Made by a program: the position numbers and the translations under genes
Part shown: positions 1 to 6,362 of the stretch, piece after piece
Numbering within the stretch: position 1 is the stretch's first letter
Layout: each line of letters starts with the position of its first letter
Notes under the pieces: model-generated
What the model was told of the DNA's origin: nothing
Seen by the model: only the letters and a program-made list of their open reading frames with translations
The model's database searches: none
Assembly: GCA_016194625.1 (NCBI GenBank)
Contig: JACQBB010000241.1
Span: 1 to 7,298, forward strand
Length of the DNA stretch: 7,298 nt
Direction of reading: 5' to 3'
Source of the DNA: Elusimicrobiota bacterium
GTDB lineage: Bacteria > Elusimicrobiota > Elusimicrobia > UBA1565 > UBA9628

Positions 1-109
1 CCCGCGCCTGGTCGTCCTGGCCGAGCGCCCGCGCGACGAGAAGCCCCCGCGCCGCAACGCCCCCGACGACGGCCTGCCCATCGCGCTGCGCATCAAGGGC
101 CGCCGATGA
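1..109 (+). CDS. C-terminal fragment of an unidentified protein (5' end outside window)
   Basis: The frame beginning at base 2 reads 35 residues (PRLVVLAERPRDE... ending ALRIKGRR) to a TGA at 107-109. All of its codons except the last sense codon and the stop end in G or C, as in the clear genes of the window, so this is more likely the true frame than the other two open ones. The tail is rich in Arg, Pro and Asp and shows no recognisable domain. The next plus-strand gene starts 15 bases downstream, so the two are probably co-transcribed. Function unknown. Confidence 0.5.
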   Translation, partial: PRLVVLAERPRDEKPPRRNAPDDGLPIALRIKGRR

Positions 110-124
110 CGCGCGGCCGCTGAG

Positions 125-1469
125 ATGGACGCGATCGCGGCGCTGCTCGGCGCGGCGGCGCTGTCGGCGATGCTCTTCGCCTCGCGTCTCCCGCCCGGAC
201 CGGAGTTCTTCCTGCCCCGCCGCGGCGGCTACGCGCTGTACCGCGCCGCCTGGGCGGCGTTCGCGTTCCCGGGCGGCCGGGTCCTTTTTTCCGCGCTCGT
301 CGCGGCGCTGCTCGCGGTCGCCGCGGGGTCGATCGCGGTCGCGCTGAACCGCGCGCTGAAGACGCGTCCGCGCCGTTGGAGCGCCTGGGCGGGGCTCGCG
401 GCCGGGCCGGCGTTCGCCGCGGCGCTGGCGTGGCGGCTGCTCGGCCGCGCGCTGGACCTGATCCAGCTGGTCTGGTTCCCGTACGGCGGCTTGGACGCGC
501 GCGAGGCTCCGGTCTCCTTCGTCCTGTTCGCGCTGGTCTTCGGCGCGGCCGCCTACGCCGCCGTCTCCTGGGTCGCGGGCCGGCGCCGCGCGGCGACGCT
601 CGCCGCGGCCGCGCTGGTCGCGGCGGACCTGGGCGCCGGCCTGTTCGCGGCGTCGCGCGGAGTCGGCCGGGGCCCGGCCGAGCCCGCCGCGGCGGGGAAG
701 ACCCTGTTCGTCGTCCTCAGGGCGCGAGGTCTACGCGCTGGCTCCCGACGTGTTCTCCGGTCCCGACCGGAGGGCGGCCCTGCGCGTCGAGGCGGCCCGT
801 CCGGGCGACGCGCGCGCCTTGCCGGCGCTGCGCGCGTTGTACGAGGAGGAGACCAAGCGCTGGGACCTGTCCGGGCTGCGGACGGCGCTGCTGGCGGGCG
901 TCGCGCGCCGCGACCCCTTGGCGGTCTCCGTCCTGCTCGCGCATCTGCGCTCCGCCGCGCCGTCGGCGGAGGCGCTGGCGGCGCTGGGCGCGGTCGCCGA
1001 CGAGGACTCCTGGCGCGTCGGCTCGTCGGGCGCCGCGGCCGTCTCCCGGGCCTACGCGCGGCTGGGCGACCCGGTCGCCGCGTCGCGTTGGGCCGAGAAG
1101 GCCGGCGCCGGGATCCCGCCCGGCCTTCTGGATGCCGCGTCCGGGGGGGCGCTGCGCCCGGGCCGCGTCCGCGGGACGCTGCGCGCCTCCGGTCCCGCAC
1201 GCGTCGCCTTGTACGCCAAGGACGACTCGGCGGCGCCGTATCTCCTGGACGCCGGCGGCTTCGTCGCTTCCGCGGAGCCCGACGCGCGCGGCCGCTTCGA
1301 GTTCGCGGGTCTGCCCGCCGGCCGCTACTACCTCGCCGTCGCCGTCCCGGAGGGAGACGGCCGGCGGGGGGAGGTCTCGGTGACCGGGTCCCGGGGCGAC
1401 ATCGTCCTCGACCCCCGGCGTCCGGCCCTCGACCTCCCCCCGCTCTCGGTCGTATTCAGTCGGCGCTGA
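125..1469 (+). CDS. Polytopic membrane protein with C-terminal carboxypeptidase-regulatory-like beta-sandwich, frameshifted
   Basis: Function not recognised. Seen: the first ~198 codons (frame of base 125) encode about five hydrophobic segments, at roughly residues 3-20, 53-74, 86-106, 127-151 and 155-177, a multi-pass inner-membrane region. At about 710-722 the coding signal moves to the next frame (frame of base 720). That frame gives about 249 more residues: REVYALAPDVFSG, an Ala/Leu-rich helical stretch resembling TPR/HEAT-type repeats (about 780-1110), then a domain ending in GRFEFAGLPAGRYYLAVAV, typical of carboxypeptidase-regulatory/transthyretin-like sandwiches. The product would be about 447 residues if the frames are joined. 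Staying in the first frame gives only Arg/Gly-rich sequence after base 720, to a stop at 1478-1480. ATG at 125 is the only sensible start because an in-frame stop lies at 107-109; no Shine-Dalgarno is visible. The 3' end overlaps the convergent VIT/vWA gene by 14 bp. It may be a sequencing error, a pseudogene or two proteins; a single frameshifted gene fits best. Confidence 0.6.
710..722 (+). other. Apparent single-base frameshift site
   Basis: Upstream codons read K-T-L-F-V-V-L in the frame of base 125. From base 720 the plausible reading is G-R-E-V-Y-A-L-A-P-D one frame over. Removing one base (for example A719, after GTC GTC CTC) joins the two smoothly. No convincing programmed-frameshift signal (slippery run plus stop) is present, so an insertion or base-calling error is the plainest cause. 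Confidence 0.55.
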
Positions 1470-3825
1470 CCACGCGGTAGACGGTCCCGCCCCAGAGCAC
1501 GGTCACCTCGTCTCCCAGCGCGAACCAGCGCGCCAGCTCGCGGTGAGCCGCGAGCAGGTCGAAATACTCCGCGCTGCGCGCCTTCACGGTCTTCTTGGCC
1601 GCCGACGCGGCCCCGTCGCCTTCCGCGTCCGCGTCGGTCCAGACGCCGCCGCGGCGGTAGAAGGTCTTGTCGCCGACGGTCCGCGTCTCCACGGCCGCCC
1701 GGCCCTCGTCCTTCAGGTCCGCGCGCGCCTTCTTCTCGAACGCCATGAGCATCGCCTCCGGCGCCGCCGCCGCCGGCGCGGCCCCGGGCGCGGACGCGCC
1801 GCGCACCGCCGATACGGAGCCGAACTTCATGCCGTCCAGCGCCTGCGAATCGGCCTGCGCGCTCAGCGCGCTTCCCGCTCCGCCGGAGAAGCCGCTCGTC
1901 GCGGCGTTCCGCGCCATCGCCTCGAAGCGGCGGCGCGCGGTCTGCTCCGCGACGCGCCGGTCCGCGCCCTCCTCGGTCACGAGGAACGAGGTGTAAGGGG
2001 TCACGATCCCGTACTTCTTGGCGAGCTTCACGATGGAGGCGACGGCCTCCGGGTCCGCCGGGCGGCCGGACATGCGCAGCGCGTCCAGCTCATGCGCGAC
2101 GCGCTGGCTCGCCCACAACCGCGGCAGGAAGGCGTCGCGGCCCGCCTCGGACGGCAGCTCCACGGGATATTCGAAGCGGACCTCGCGGCCTCCCGTCTTT
2201 CCGGTCACGACCAGCGTGCCGCGGCCGCCCGTCTTGTAGCGGCCGTACAGGGTCAGCTCCGACCCATGGAACAGGTCGGGCACGGGGCGCGGGTAGACCT
2301 GCGCGGTCTCCAGGCCGCGCCACTCGACGCGGACGTCGGTCAGCGCGGGGCGCGCGACCTTCTGGTACAGCGCCGACACCTTGGTCTCGATGTCCTCGCC
2401 GGGCGCGACGTAGTCGCGGGCTCCGCGGCCGGCGTCGGCCAGCTTGTCGAGGAGCAGGGTGTTCACGTCGCCGCCCACGCCGAAGTCGAACAGGCGGGCG
2501 CGCACGGACTTGTTGGCGTCCGCGACGCGGGACAGGATCGCGTTGACGTCGGTCTGACCGACCGTCGGCACGCCGTCGGTGAGGAAGAACAGCATCGGCA
2601 CGCGGCCTTCCGGCCGAGCCAGCAGCTTGAGACCCTCGGTCAGCGCGGCCTCGATGTTGGTGCCGCCGGCGGCGTCCAAGCCCTCGATGTAGCGCTTCGC
2701 GCGGGCCTTGTTCTCGGGGGTCGCGGGCAGGAGGCCGCCGTCCATCTCGTTCCAATCCGTCGCGAAGTCGACGATGCCGAAGCGGTCGCTCGCGCCGAGG
2801 CGGGAGACGCAGTACTGCAGCGCCTTCTTGGCCTGCTCCATCTTGCCGTCGTCGCCCATGGAGCCCGAGCGGTCGAGCACGAACACGACGTCCTTGGGCG
2901 CGGCATGCGCGGCGGCGTCCTGCACGCGCGGGGACAGCGACAGCATGAAGGTCCCGTCCTCGCCGGTCTCGCGGTAGGCCAGCACGCCGGCGGACAGCGG
3001 GTCCCGCTGGAGGGAGAACATCAGCGCGAGGTCCTGCGGCCCGTCGGCGCCTTCCTCGTAAGTGACGAGCGCTTCGCGTTCGCCGCGGCGTTCCACGCGG
3101 ACCGCCGAGCCGGGCGAGAACAGGCTGCGCATCGGGCGGCTGGTGCGGACCTCGACGCGGGCCGAGGCCTTCCCGCCCTCGGCCGACGCGAACCGGGCCG
3201 ACCGCATCGGCACGCGCAGGCTCACCAGGCCGCCGCTCTGCGGCAGGGTCTGCGTCAGCTTCAGCTCGGCGACCATGTCGCCGCGCGGCTCGATCGGGAA
3301 CACGCGGGCGCGGAACATGCGCTCCCCGACGAGCTCGAGCAGGCCCGGGTCGCGGGCCTGGCGGACGATGCCTTCGTAGATGGAAGCGGCTTGCGCCGAT
3401 TCGAGCAGTTCGCCCTTGGTCGTCTTCCCCCCGACGGTCATCGCGAACCCCGACAGGGCCGCGTCGGCCGGGATCGGGACCATGAGGACGCCCTCGAGCC
3501 GGCGGTCGGTGGGATTGTGGAAGGTGATGCGGTAGGTCAGCTCGGCGACCGAGTCGGTCACGACCCCTTCCACGCGATAGCCGGACATCGTCACGGGAGC
3601 CGCGTCGGGCGGCAGCGCGGGCGTCGGGACGCTCGGGCGCGGACCCGGGCGCGGGCCGGGGAGAGGGCGCGGCATCGGCAGGAAACGCGGCGGCGTCTGA
3701 CCGGGGAGCAGTCCGCGCAGGAACGGGTTGACGGTCCCGACCGGCCAAGCGAGCAGCTGCTGTGCGGCGGCGGGCGCGGCGGCGAGTGCGGCGGCGAGGA
3801 CGGCGAGCGGAGCGATGCGTCTCAT
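1456..3825 (-). CDS. Exported VIT and von Willebrand factor A domain protein
   Basis: A 789-residue secreted protein; role unknown, probably protein-protein or metal-dependent adhesion or scaffolding in the envelope. Seen in order: a signal peptide (MRRIAPLAVL... cleavage likely near APAAA/QQ, residue 21/22); a Pro-rich linker (about 41-77); a VIT domain (about 78-198, with the hallmark YEGIVRQARDPGLLE and FRARVFPIEP); and a vWA domain (about 311-485). The vWA domain has an intact MIDAS: D318-x-S320-x-S322, T389 in GGTN and D417 in LTDG. Next come the family signature KKYGIVTPYTSFLV (about 603-616), an Ala/Ser-rich linker (about 640-695), a GDKTFYRRGGVW motif (about 718-729) and a short C-terminal unit (YFDLL...WFALGDEV...YRVV, about 754-786). 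No C-terminal membrane helix or sorting motif is seen, so it is probably periplasmic or released. The start is fixed by a perfect Shine-Dalgarno 4 bases before ATG. A predicted ECF promoter just upstream suggests direct control by the neighbouring sigma factor. Similar architecture is known from inter-alpha-trypsin inhibitor heavy chains and many bacterial VIT/vWA proteins. Confidence 0.93.
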   Translation of the reverse strand: MRRIAPLAVLAAALAAAPAAAQQLLAWPVGTVNPFLRGLLPGQTPPRFLPMPRPLPGPRPGPRPSVPTPALPPDAAPVTMSGYRVEGVVTDSVAELTYRITFHNPTDRRLEGVLMVPIPADAALSGFAMTVGGKTTKGELLESAQAASIYEGIVRQARDPGLLELVGERMFRARVFPIEPRGDMVAELKLTQTLPQSGGLVSLRVPMRSARFASAEGGKASARVEVRTSRPMRSLFSPGSAVRVERRGEREALVTYEEGADGPQDLALMFSLQRDPLSAGVLAYRETGEDGTFMLSLSPRVQDAAAHAAPKDVVFVLDRSGSMGDDGKMEQAKKALQYCVSRLGASDRFGIVDFATDWNEMDGGLLPATPENKARAKRYIEGLDAAGGTNIEAALTEGLKLLARPEGRVPMLFFLTDGVPTVGQTDVNAILSRVADANKSVRARLFDFGVGGDVNTLLLDKLADAGRGARDYVAPGEDIETKVSALYQKVARPALTDVRVEWRGLETAQVYPRPVPDLFHGSELTLYGRYKTGGRGTLVVTGKTGGREVRFEYPVELPSEAGRDAFLPRLWASQRVAHELDALRMSGRPADPEAVASIVKLAKKYGIVTPYTSFLVTEEGADRRVAEQTARRRFEAMARNAATSGFSGGAGSALSAQADSQALDGMKFGSVSAVRGASAPGAAPAAAAPEAMLMAFEKKARADLKDEGRAAVETRTVGDKTFYRRGGVWTDADAEGDGAASAAKKTVKARSAEYFDLLAAHRELARWFALGDEVTVLWGGTVYRVVSAD

Positions 3826-3829
3826 GGTC

Positions 3830-3837
3830 CACCTCCT
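3830..3837 (-). promoter_or_regulatory. Strong Shine-Dalgarno of the VIT/vWA gene
   Basis: On the minus strand the sequence AGGAGGTG is followed by GACC and the ATG at 3825. It is close to a full anti-Shine-Dalgarno match at normal spacing and confirms the start. No other start in the window has a site this strong: the sigma, anti-sigma and scoA starts have none visible. Confidence 0.8.
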
Positions 3838-3847
3838 ATGCGGGAGG

Positions 3848-3877
3848 TGTGACTCCGCGTCCGCGGGAATGTTCCCG
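3848..3877 (-). promoter_or_regulatory. Predicted ECF sigma promoter of the VIT/vWA gene
   Basis: Minus strand: a -35 element GGAAC (3875-3871, inside CGGGAACAT), a 17-base spacer and a -10 element GTC (3853-3851, inside GTCACA). The block matches the one before the sigma gene at 24 of 30 positions, with all 9 bases at the -35 end and all 6 at the -10 end identical and the same spacer. GGAAC with GTC at 16-17 bases is the established RpoE-like ECF promoter form. Transcription should begin near 3841-3843, giving a leader of only about 16-18 bases that holds the Shine-Dalgarno. The -35 lies 3 bases past the anti-sigma stop codon. In this copy the -35 also sits in a perfect palindrome, CGGGAACATTCCCG (3864-3877). 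Confidence 0.78.
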
Positions 3878-3878
3878 G

Positions 3879-5129
3879 TCAGCGCGGCGAGGCGTCGAAG
3901 ATGAGGACGGTCCGCGGCTCGAGCGGGATCGGCGCGACGCGGTCGTGCGCCGCGTCCGGCTCCTCCTCGGGGGAGAGCGCGCGGTAGGCGACGTCGACCG
4001 AGTTCGGCCGCGGCGTCACGGAGACGATCTTCGTCGCCGACGGCTTGATCAGGACGAGCCGTCCTGACGCGAAGTCCACGGACGGCGGCTCGCCGGGGAA
4101 TCCGAGGAGGACCCAGGACGAGGCGAGGCTGCGGGCGTCGGTGAACACCAGGCCCGCGTCTGGAGACAGGCGGCCGGGCCCGAGAGCCGCCGGGGCCCGT
4201 TCGGCCTGGATCTCGGCGGGCATCGACTGGGAGGCCTTTTTAAGGAGGGACGGGGTCGGAGCGGCGATCTTCGGGGTCGCGGGCGGGTTGGCGAGGGCCT
4301 GCATGACGCCGCCGCCGGAGGACTTGTCCATGACCTTCGCGATGCCGAGCTTCTTCTTCTCGGATTCGATGTAGCCGAACATCTGCTCGTTGCGCGCGGA
4401 GCGCTCTTCTTCGGTCATCGCGGAGGCGCCGCGTTCGGCGACGACCGCATTGCCTCCGTCGAAGCCGAGGGGAGATCCGGCGGCGCGCGCGCGGGCGGCG
4501 GGCCGCGCGGGTCTTTCGTCTTTCTTCGCCTCCATCGCGGCGCCGCGGACGGCCGATGCGGCTCCGGGCGCCGGGGCCGCGGCCGGCGCGTTCTCGGCCA
4601 GCAAAGGAGGCGTGTCGCCGCGCCGAACCGGCTCGGAGGCGGCGCCGACGATGTCGAGGGCCTTCGTCTCCGCGGCGTTCCCGCCGGAGCCTTCGCCCGA
4701 TCCTCCGGAGACTCGGCTGGCGAAGTCGAGCTGGGACACGGGAGCAGACTTGGAATCGACGATCGACGCCGCGCCCGGAGGATGCATCAGGGCCTCGTCG
4801 GCGGGGGAGGTGGCCTTGTCCCAGAGGACGAACGCCACGACGGCGCAGGAGAGCGCGAAGGCGACGGGCCGGGCGACCGGGGGGAGGAACACCCAGTCGG
4901 CCTTGGGGGCTTCGCCGCGCGCGCGTCGCGCCTGGAAGCGGGCGAGGAAGCCCGGGGGGAGCGGCTCCTTCGGCAGCTCCTTCACCGCCTGGGCGACGGC
5001 GCGCAGCTCGTCGAGCTCGCGGCGGAGTTCCGCGGAGGCGCGCAAGCGCTCCTCGAGCGCCTTCCTCTCGGCCTCGGGGAGGGCGCCGTCGAGGTACGCG
5101 GACAGGAGTTCTTGGTTCTCGTCGTTCAT
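3879..5129 (-). CDS. Membrane-anchored anti-sigma factor, zinc-less, with PrcB-like C-terminal domain
   Basis: Expected to bind and inhibit the ECF sigma factor encoded immediately upstream. Seen: an N-terminal anti-sigma domain (about residues 5-52, with the LLSAYLDGALPEAERKALEERL pattern); one membrane helix (about 87-104, PVAFALSCAVVAFVLW); a long Ala/Pro/Ser-rich, probably disordered stretch (about 107-320); and a compact C-terminal segment (about 326-413, FTDARSLASSW...VDFASGRLVLI...PLEPRTVLIF) that resembles PrcB-type domains. The cytoplasmic part normally carries a zinc-binding His-x3-Cys-x2-Cys; here those places hold Arg28, Ser32 and Leu35, so it belongs with zinc-free anti-sigma domains and is unlikely to act as a thiol redox switch. 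Its ATG overlaps the sigma stop codon (ATGA, 4 bp), and no Shine-Dalgarno is visible, so translation is probably coupled. Known relatives are inactivated by regulated proteolysis or partner binding; which applies here is unknown. The anti-sigma role is well supported by context; the PrcB likeness is a pattern judgement. Confidence 0.88.
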   Translation of the reverse strand: MNDENQELLSAYLDGALPEAERKALEERLRASAELRRELDELRAVAQAVKELPKEPLPPGFLARFQARRARGEAPKADWVFLPPVARPVAFALSCAVVAFVLWDKATSPADEALMHPPGAASIVDSKSAPVSQLDFASRVSGGSGEGSGGNAAETKALDIVGAASEPVRRGDTPPLLAENAPAAAPAPGAASAVRGAAMEAKKDERPARPAARARAAGSPLGFDGGNAVVAERGASAMTEEERSARNEQMFGYIESEKKKLGIAKVMDKSSGGGVMQALANPPATPKIAAPTPSLLKKASQSMPAEIQAERAPAALGPGRLSPDAGLVFTDARSLASSWVLLGFPGEPPSVDFASGRLVLIKPSATKIVSVTPRPNSVDVAYRALSPEEEPDAAHDRVAPIPLEPRTVLIFDASPR

Positions 5130-5662
5130 GGGGTCGCCGCCGTCTTGAGCAAGAGCGTCTTCAGCTTCGCGCGCGCGCGGAACAGCCGCGACTTCACCGT
5201 CCCCTGCGGCAGGTCCAGCGCCGCGCCGATCTCCTCATACGACTTGTCCTCGATCTCGCGCAGGACGACGATCGCCCGGTCGTCCTCCTCGAGCTCCAGC
5301 AAAGCCCTCTGCACGGCGTCGGCCCGCTCCTTCTTCGCCAGGTCCGCGTCGAGCGGCGGGTCGTCGGCCGGGAGGTCCCGGACCTCGTCCTCGCCGTCGT
5401 CGCCGGAGACGAGCCCGAGCGTCACGGTCTTCCAGAAGCGGCGCCGCTTCTCGGCGCGGACGCGGTTCTTCCAGGCGTTGACGGTGATGCGGTACGCCCA
5501 GGTCGACGCCAGGCTCTCGCCCCGGAAGCCCGGCAGGGCCCGGACGGCCCGCAGCAGCGCGTCCTGCGCGAGGTCCTCCGCGTCCGAGCGGTTCCCGGTC
5601 AGGCGCAGCGCCAGGTTGTAGACCAGAGCGGCGTGCTTGTCCAGGAACTCTTGTTCGGACAC
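5126..5662 (-). CDS. RNA polymerase ECF-type (sigma-70 family) sigma factor
   Basis: A 178-residue group 4 sigma factor, the normal length for the family, that directs RNA polymerase to stress or envelope-response promoters. Seen: region 2 (about residues 6-71, with AEDLAQDALLRAVRALPGFRG and STWAYRITVNAWKNRVRAEKRR, covering core binding and -10 recognition); an acidic linker (about 85-112); and region 4 (about 113-170, with SYEEIGAALDLPQGTVKSRLFRARAKLK, the helix-turn-helix that reads the -35). There is no region 1 or 3 and no extra C-terminal domain. The start is GTG: no in-frame ATG or GTG lies just upstream, and the protein aligns from residue 1 with typical ECF starts. There is no Shine-Dalgarno, and the predicted promoter places the transcript start at or next to the GTG. 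The stop overlaps the start of the anti-sigma gene. The matching promoter block before its own gene indicates positive autoregulation. Confidence 0.95.
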   Translation of the reverse strand: MSEQEFLDKHAALVYNLALRLTGNRSDAEDLAQDALLRAVRALPGFRGESLASTWAYRITVNAWKNRVRAEKRRRFWKTVTLGLVSGDDGEDEVRDLPADDPPLDADLAKKERADAVQRALLELEEDDRAIVVLREIEDKSYEEIGAALDLPQGTVKSRLFRARAKLKTLLLKTAATP

Positions 5663-5666
5663 GGGC

Positions 5667-5696
5667 TGTGACCCCGGGATCGAGGGGATGTTCCCG
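5667..5696 (-). promoter_or_regulatory. Predicted autoregulated ECF promoter of the sigma/anti-sigma operon
   Basis: Minus strand: a -35 element GGAAC (5694-5690), a 17-base spacer and a -10 element GTC (5672-5670, in GTCACA). It begins directly after the scoB stop codon (5699-5697) and ends 4 bases before the GTG start of the sigma gene. It shares 24 of 30 bases with the block before the VIT/vWA gene, with identity concentrated at the two ends and identical spacing. By usual ECF geometry the transcript would start at about 5661-5663, at the start codon itself. Confidence 0.78.
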
Positions 5697-6362
5697 CTAG
5701 CGCTCGTACGCGGCCAGCTTCGGGGCGACCGCGAACGGGGCGCCGGTGACCTTCTTCACGCCCTCGACGGTCGCGTCGGGGTGGAGCGCGGTCATCAGCA
5801 GGCCGTCCTTCGTGAGCTCGAAGGTCGCCAGTTCGGTGACGATCGTGTGCACGACGTTCTTGCCGGTGAGGGGGAGCGTGCACTTGGGGAGGATCTTGGG
5901 CTTGCCGTCCTTGGTCGCGTGCTCCATGGCGACGATGACCTTCTTGGCGCCCGCGACCATGTCCATCGCGCCGCCCATGCCCTTCACCTTCTTGCCGGGG
6001 ATCATCCAGTTGGCGAGGTCGCCGTCGGCGGAGACCTCCATCGCGCCCAGCACGGTCGCGTCCAGGTGGCCGCCGCGGACCATCGCGAAAGATTCGTGCG
6101 AGCCGAAGTAGGAGCAGCCGGGGAGCTCGGTGATGGTCTCCTTGCCGGCGTTGATCAGGTCGGGGTCCTGCTCGCCCTCGTGCGGGTAGGGGCCGTAGCC
6201 GAGCATGCCGTTCTCGGTGTGGAGCGTGATCTCCACGCCCTTGGGCAGGAAGTTCGGGATCAGCGTGGGGATGCCGATGCCGAGGTTCACGTAATCGCCG
6301 TCCCGGAGGAGGCGCGCGGCCTGCTTGGCGATGACGACGCGGGCGTCTTTGGGCTCAGACAT
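5697..6362 (-). CDS. scoB: 3-oxoacid CoA-transferase subunit B
   Basis: The beta subunit of a class I CoA-transferase, which moves CoA between succinyl-CoA (or acetyl-CoA) and a 3-oxoacid such as acetoacetate through a glutamyl-CoA intermediate; cytoplasmic. Seen: 221 residues, full length for the subunit. The catalytic glutamate is E50 in [13 protein letters not shown], matching the ENG motif that carries the active-site Glu in SCOT enzymes. Further conserved stretches are [16 protein letters not shown] (about 25-40), [20 protein letters not shown] and [22 protein letters not shown]. The ATG overlaps the end of scoA by 8 bp and has a fair Shine-Dalgarno-like GAGGAAGG (6379-6372) 9 bases upstream. 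The stop is TAG, unlike the TGA of its neighbours. An acetate/butyrate-type enzyme (AtoA) is the alternative; substrate preference cannot be read from sequence alone. Confidence 0.93.
   Translation of the reverse strand: MSEPKDARVVIAKQAARLLRDGDYVNLGIGIPTLIPNFLPKGVEITLHTENGMLGYGPYPHEGEQDPDLINAGKETITELPGCSYFGSHESFAMVRGGHLDATVLGAMEVSADGDLANWMIPGKKVKGMGGAMDMVAGAKKVIVAMEHATKDGKPKILPKCTLPLTGKNVVHTIVTELATFELTKDGLLMTALHPDATVEGVKKVTGAPFAVAPKLAAYER

Noticed and set aside
106..123. A five-codon ATG-to-TGA minigene overlapping the stop of the first partial gene.
   Set aside because: It is too short to support and lacks a ribosome site; probably chance.
553..1200. A minus-strand Arg/Pro-rich open frame opposite the frameshifted membrane protein gene.
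   Set aside because: Composition is typical of a wrong-frame reading in GC-rich sequence and no domain is visible.
3830..3849. A 7-bp hairpin (CACCTCC / GGAGGTG, 6-base loop) that would hide the Shine-Dalgarno of the VIT/vWA gene, like an RNA switch.
   Set aside because: Its upstream arm (3849-3843) overlaps the predicted -10 element, so a transcript starting near 3841-3843 would lack most or all of that arm. It would matter only for read-through RNA from the anti-sigma gene.
1543..3852. A 769-codon plus-strand open frame opposite the VIT/vWA gene.
   Set aside because: It is the antisense shadow of a clearly recognised gene in GC-rich DNA; the translation is His/Arg/Gly-rich with no domain.
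3864..3877. The CGGGAA/TTCCCG palindrome as a terminator of the anti-sigma gene.
   Set aside because: The loop would be only two bases, there is no U-rich tail, and it coincides with the predicted -35 element.
1780..4590. A shared SAVRGA-type Ala-rich stretch in the anti-sigma factor (about residue 193) and the VIT/vWA protein (about residue 673).
   Set aside because: It is short and lies in low-complexity linkers of both proteins; likely compositional coincidence rather than a shared motif.
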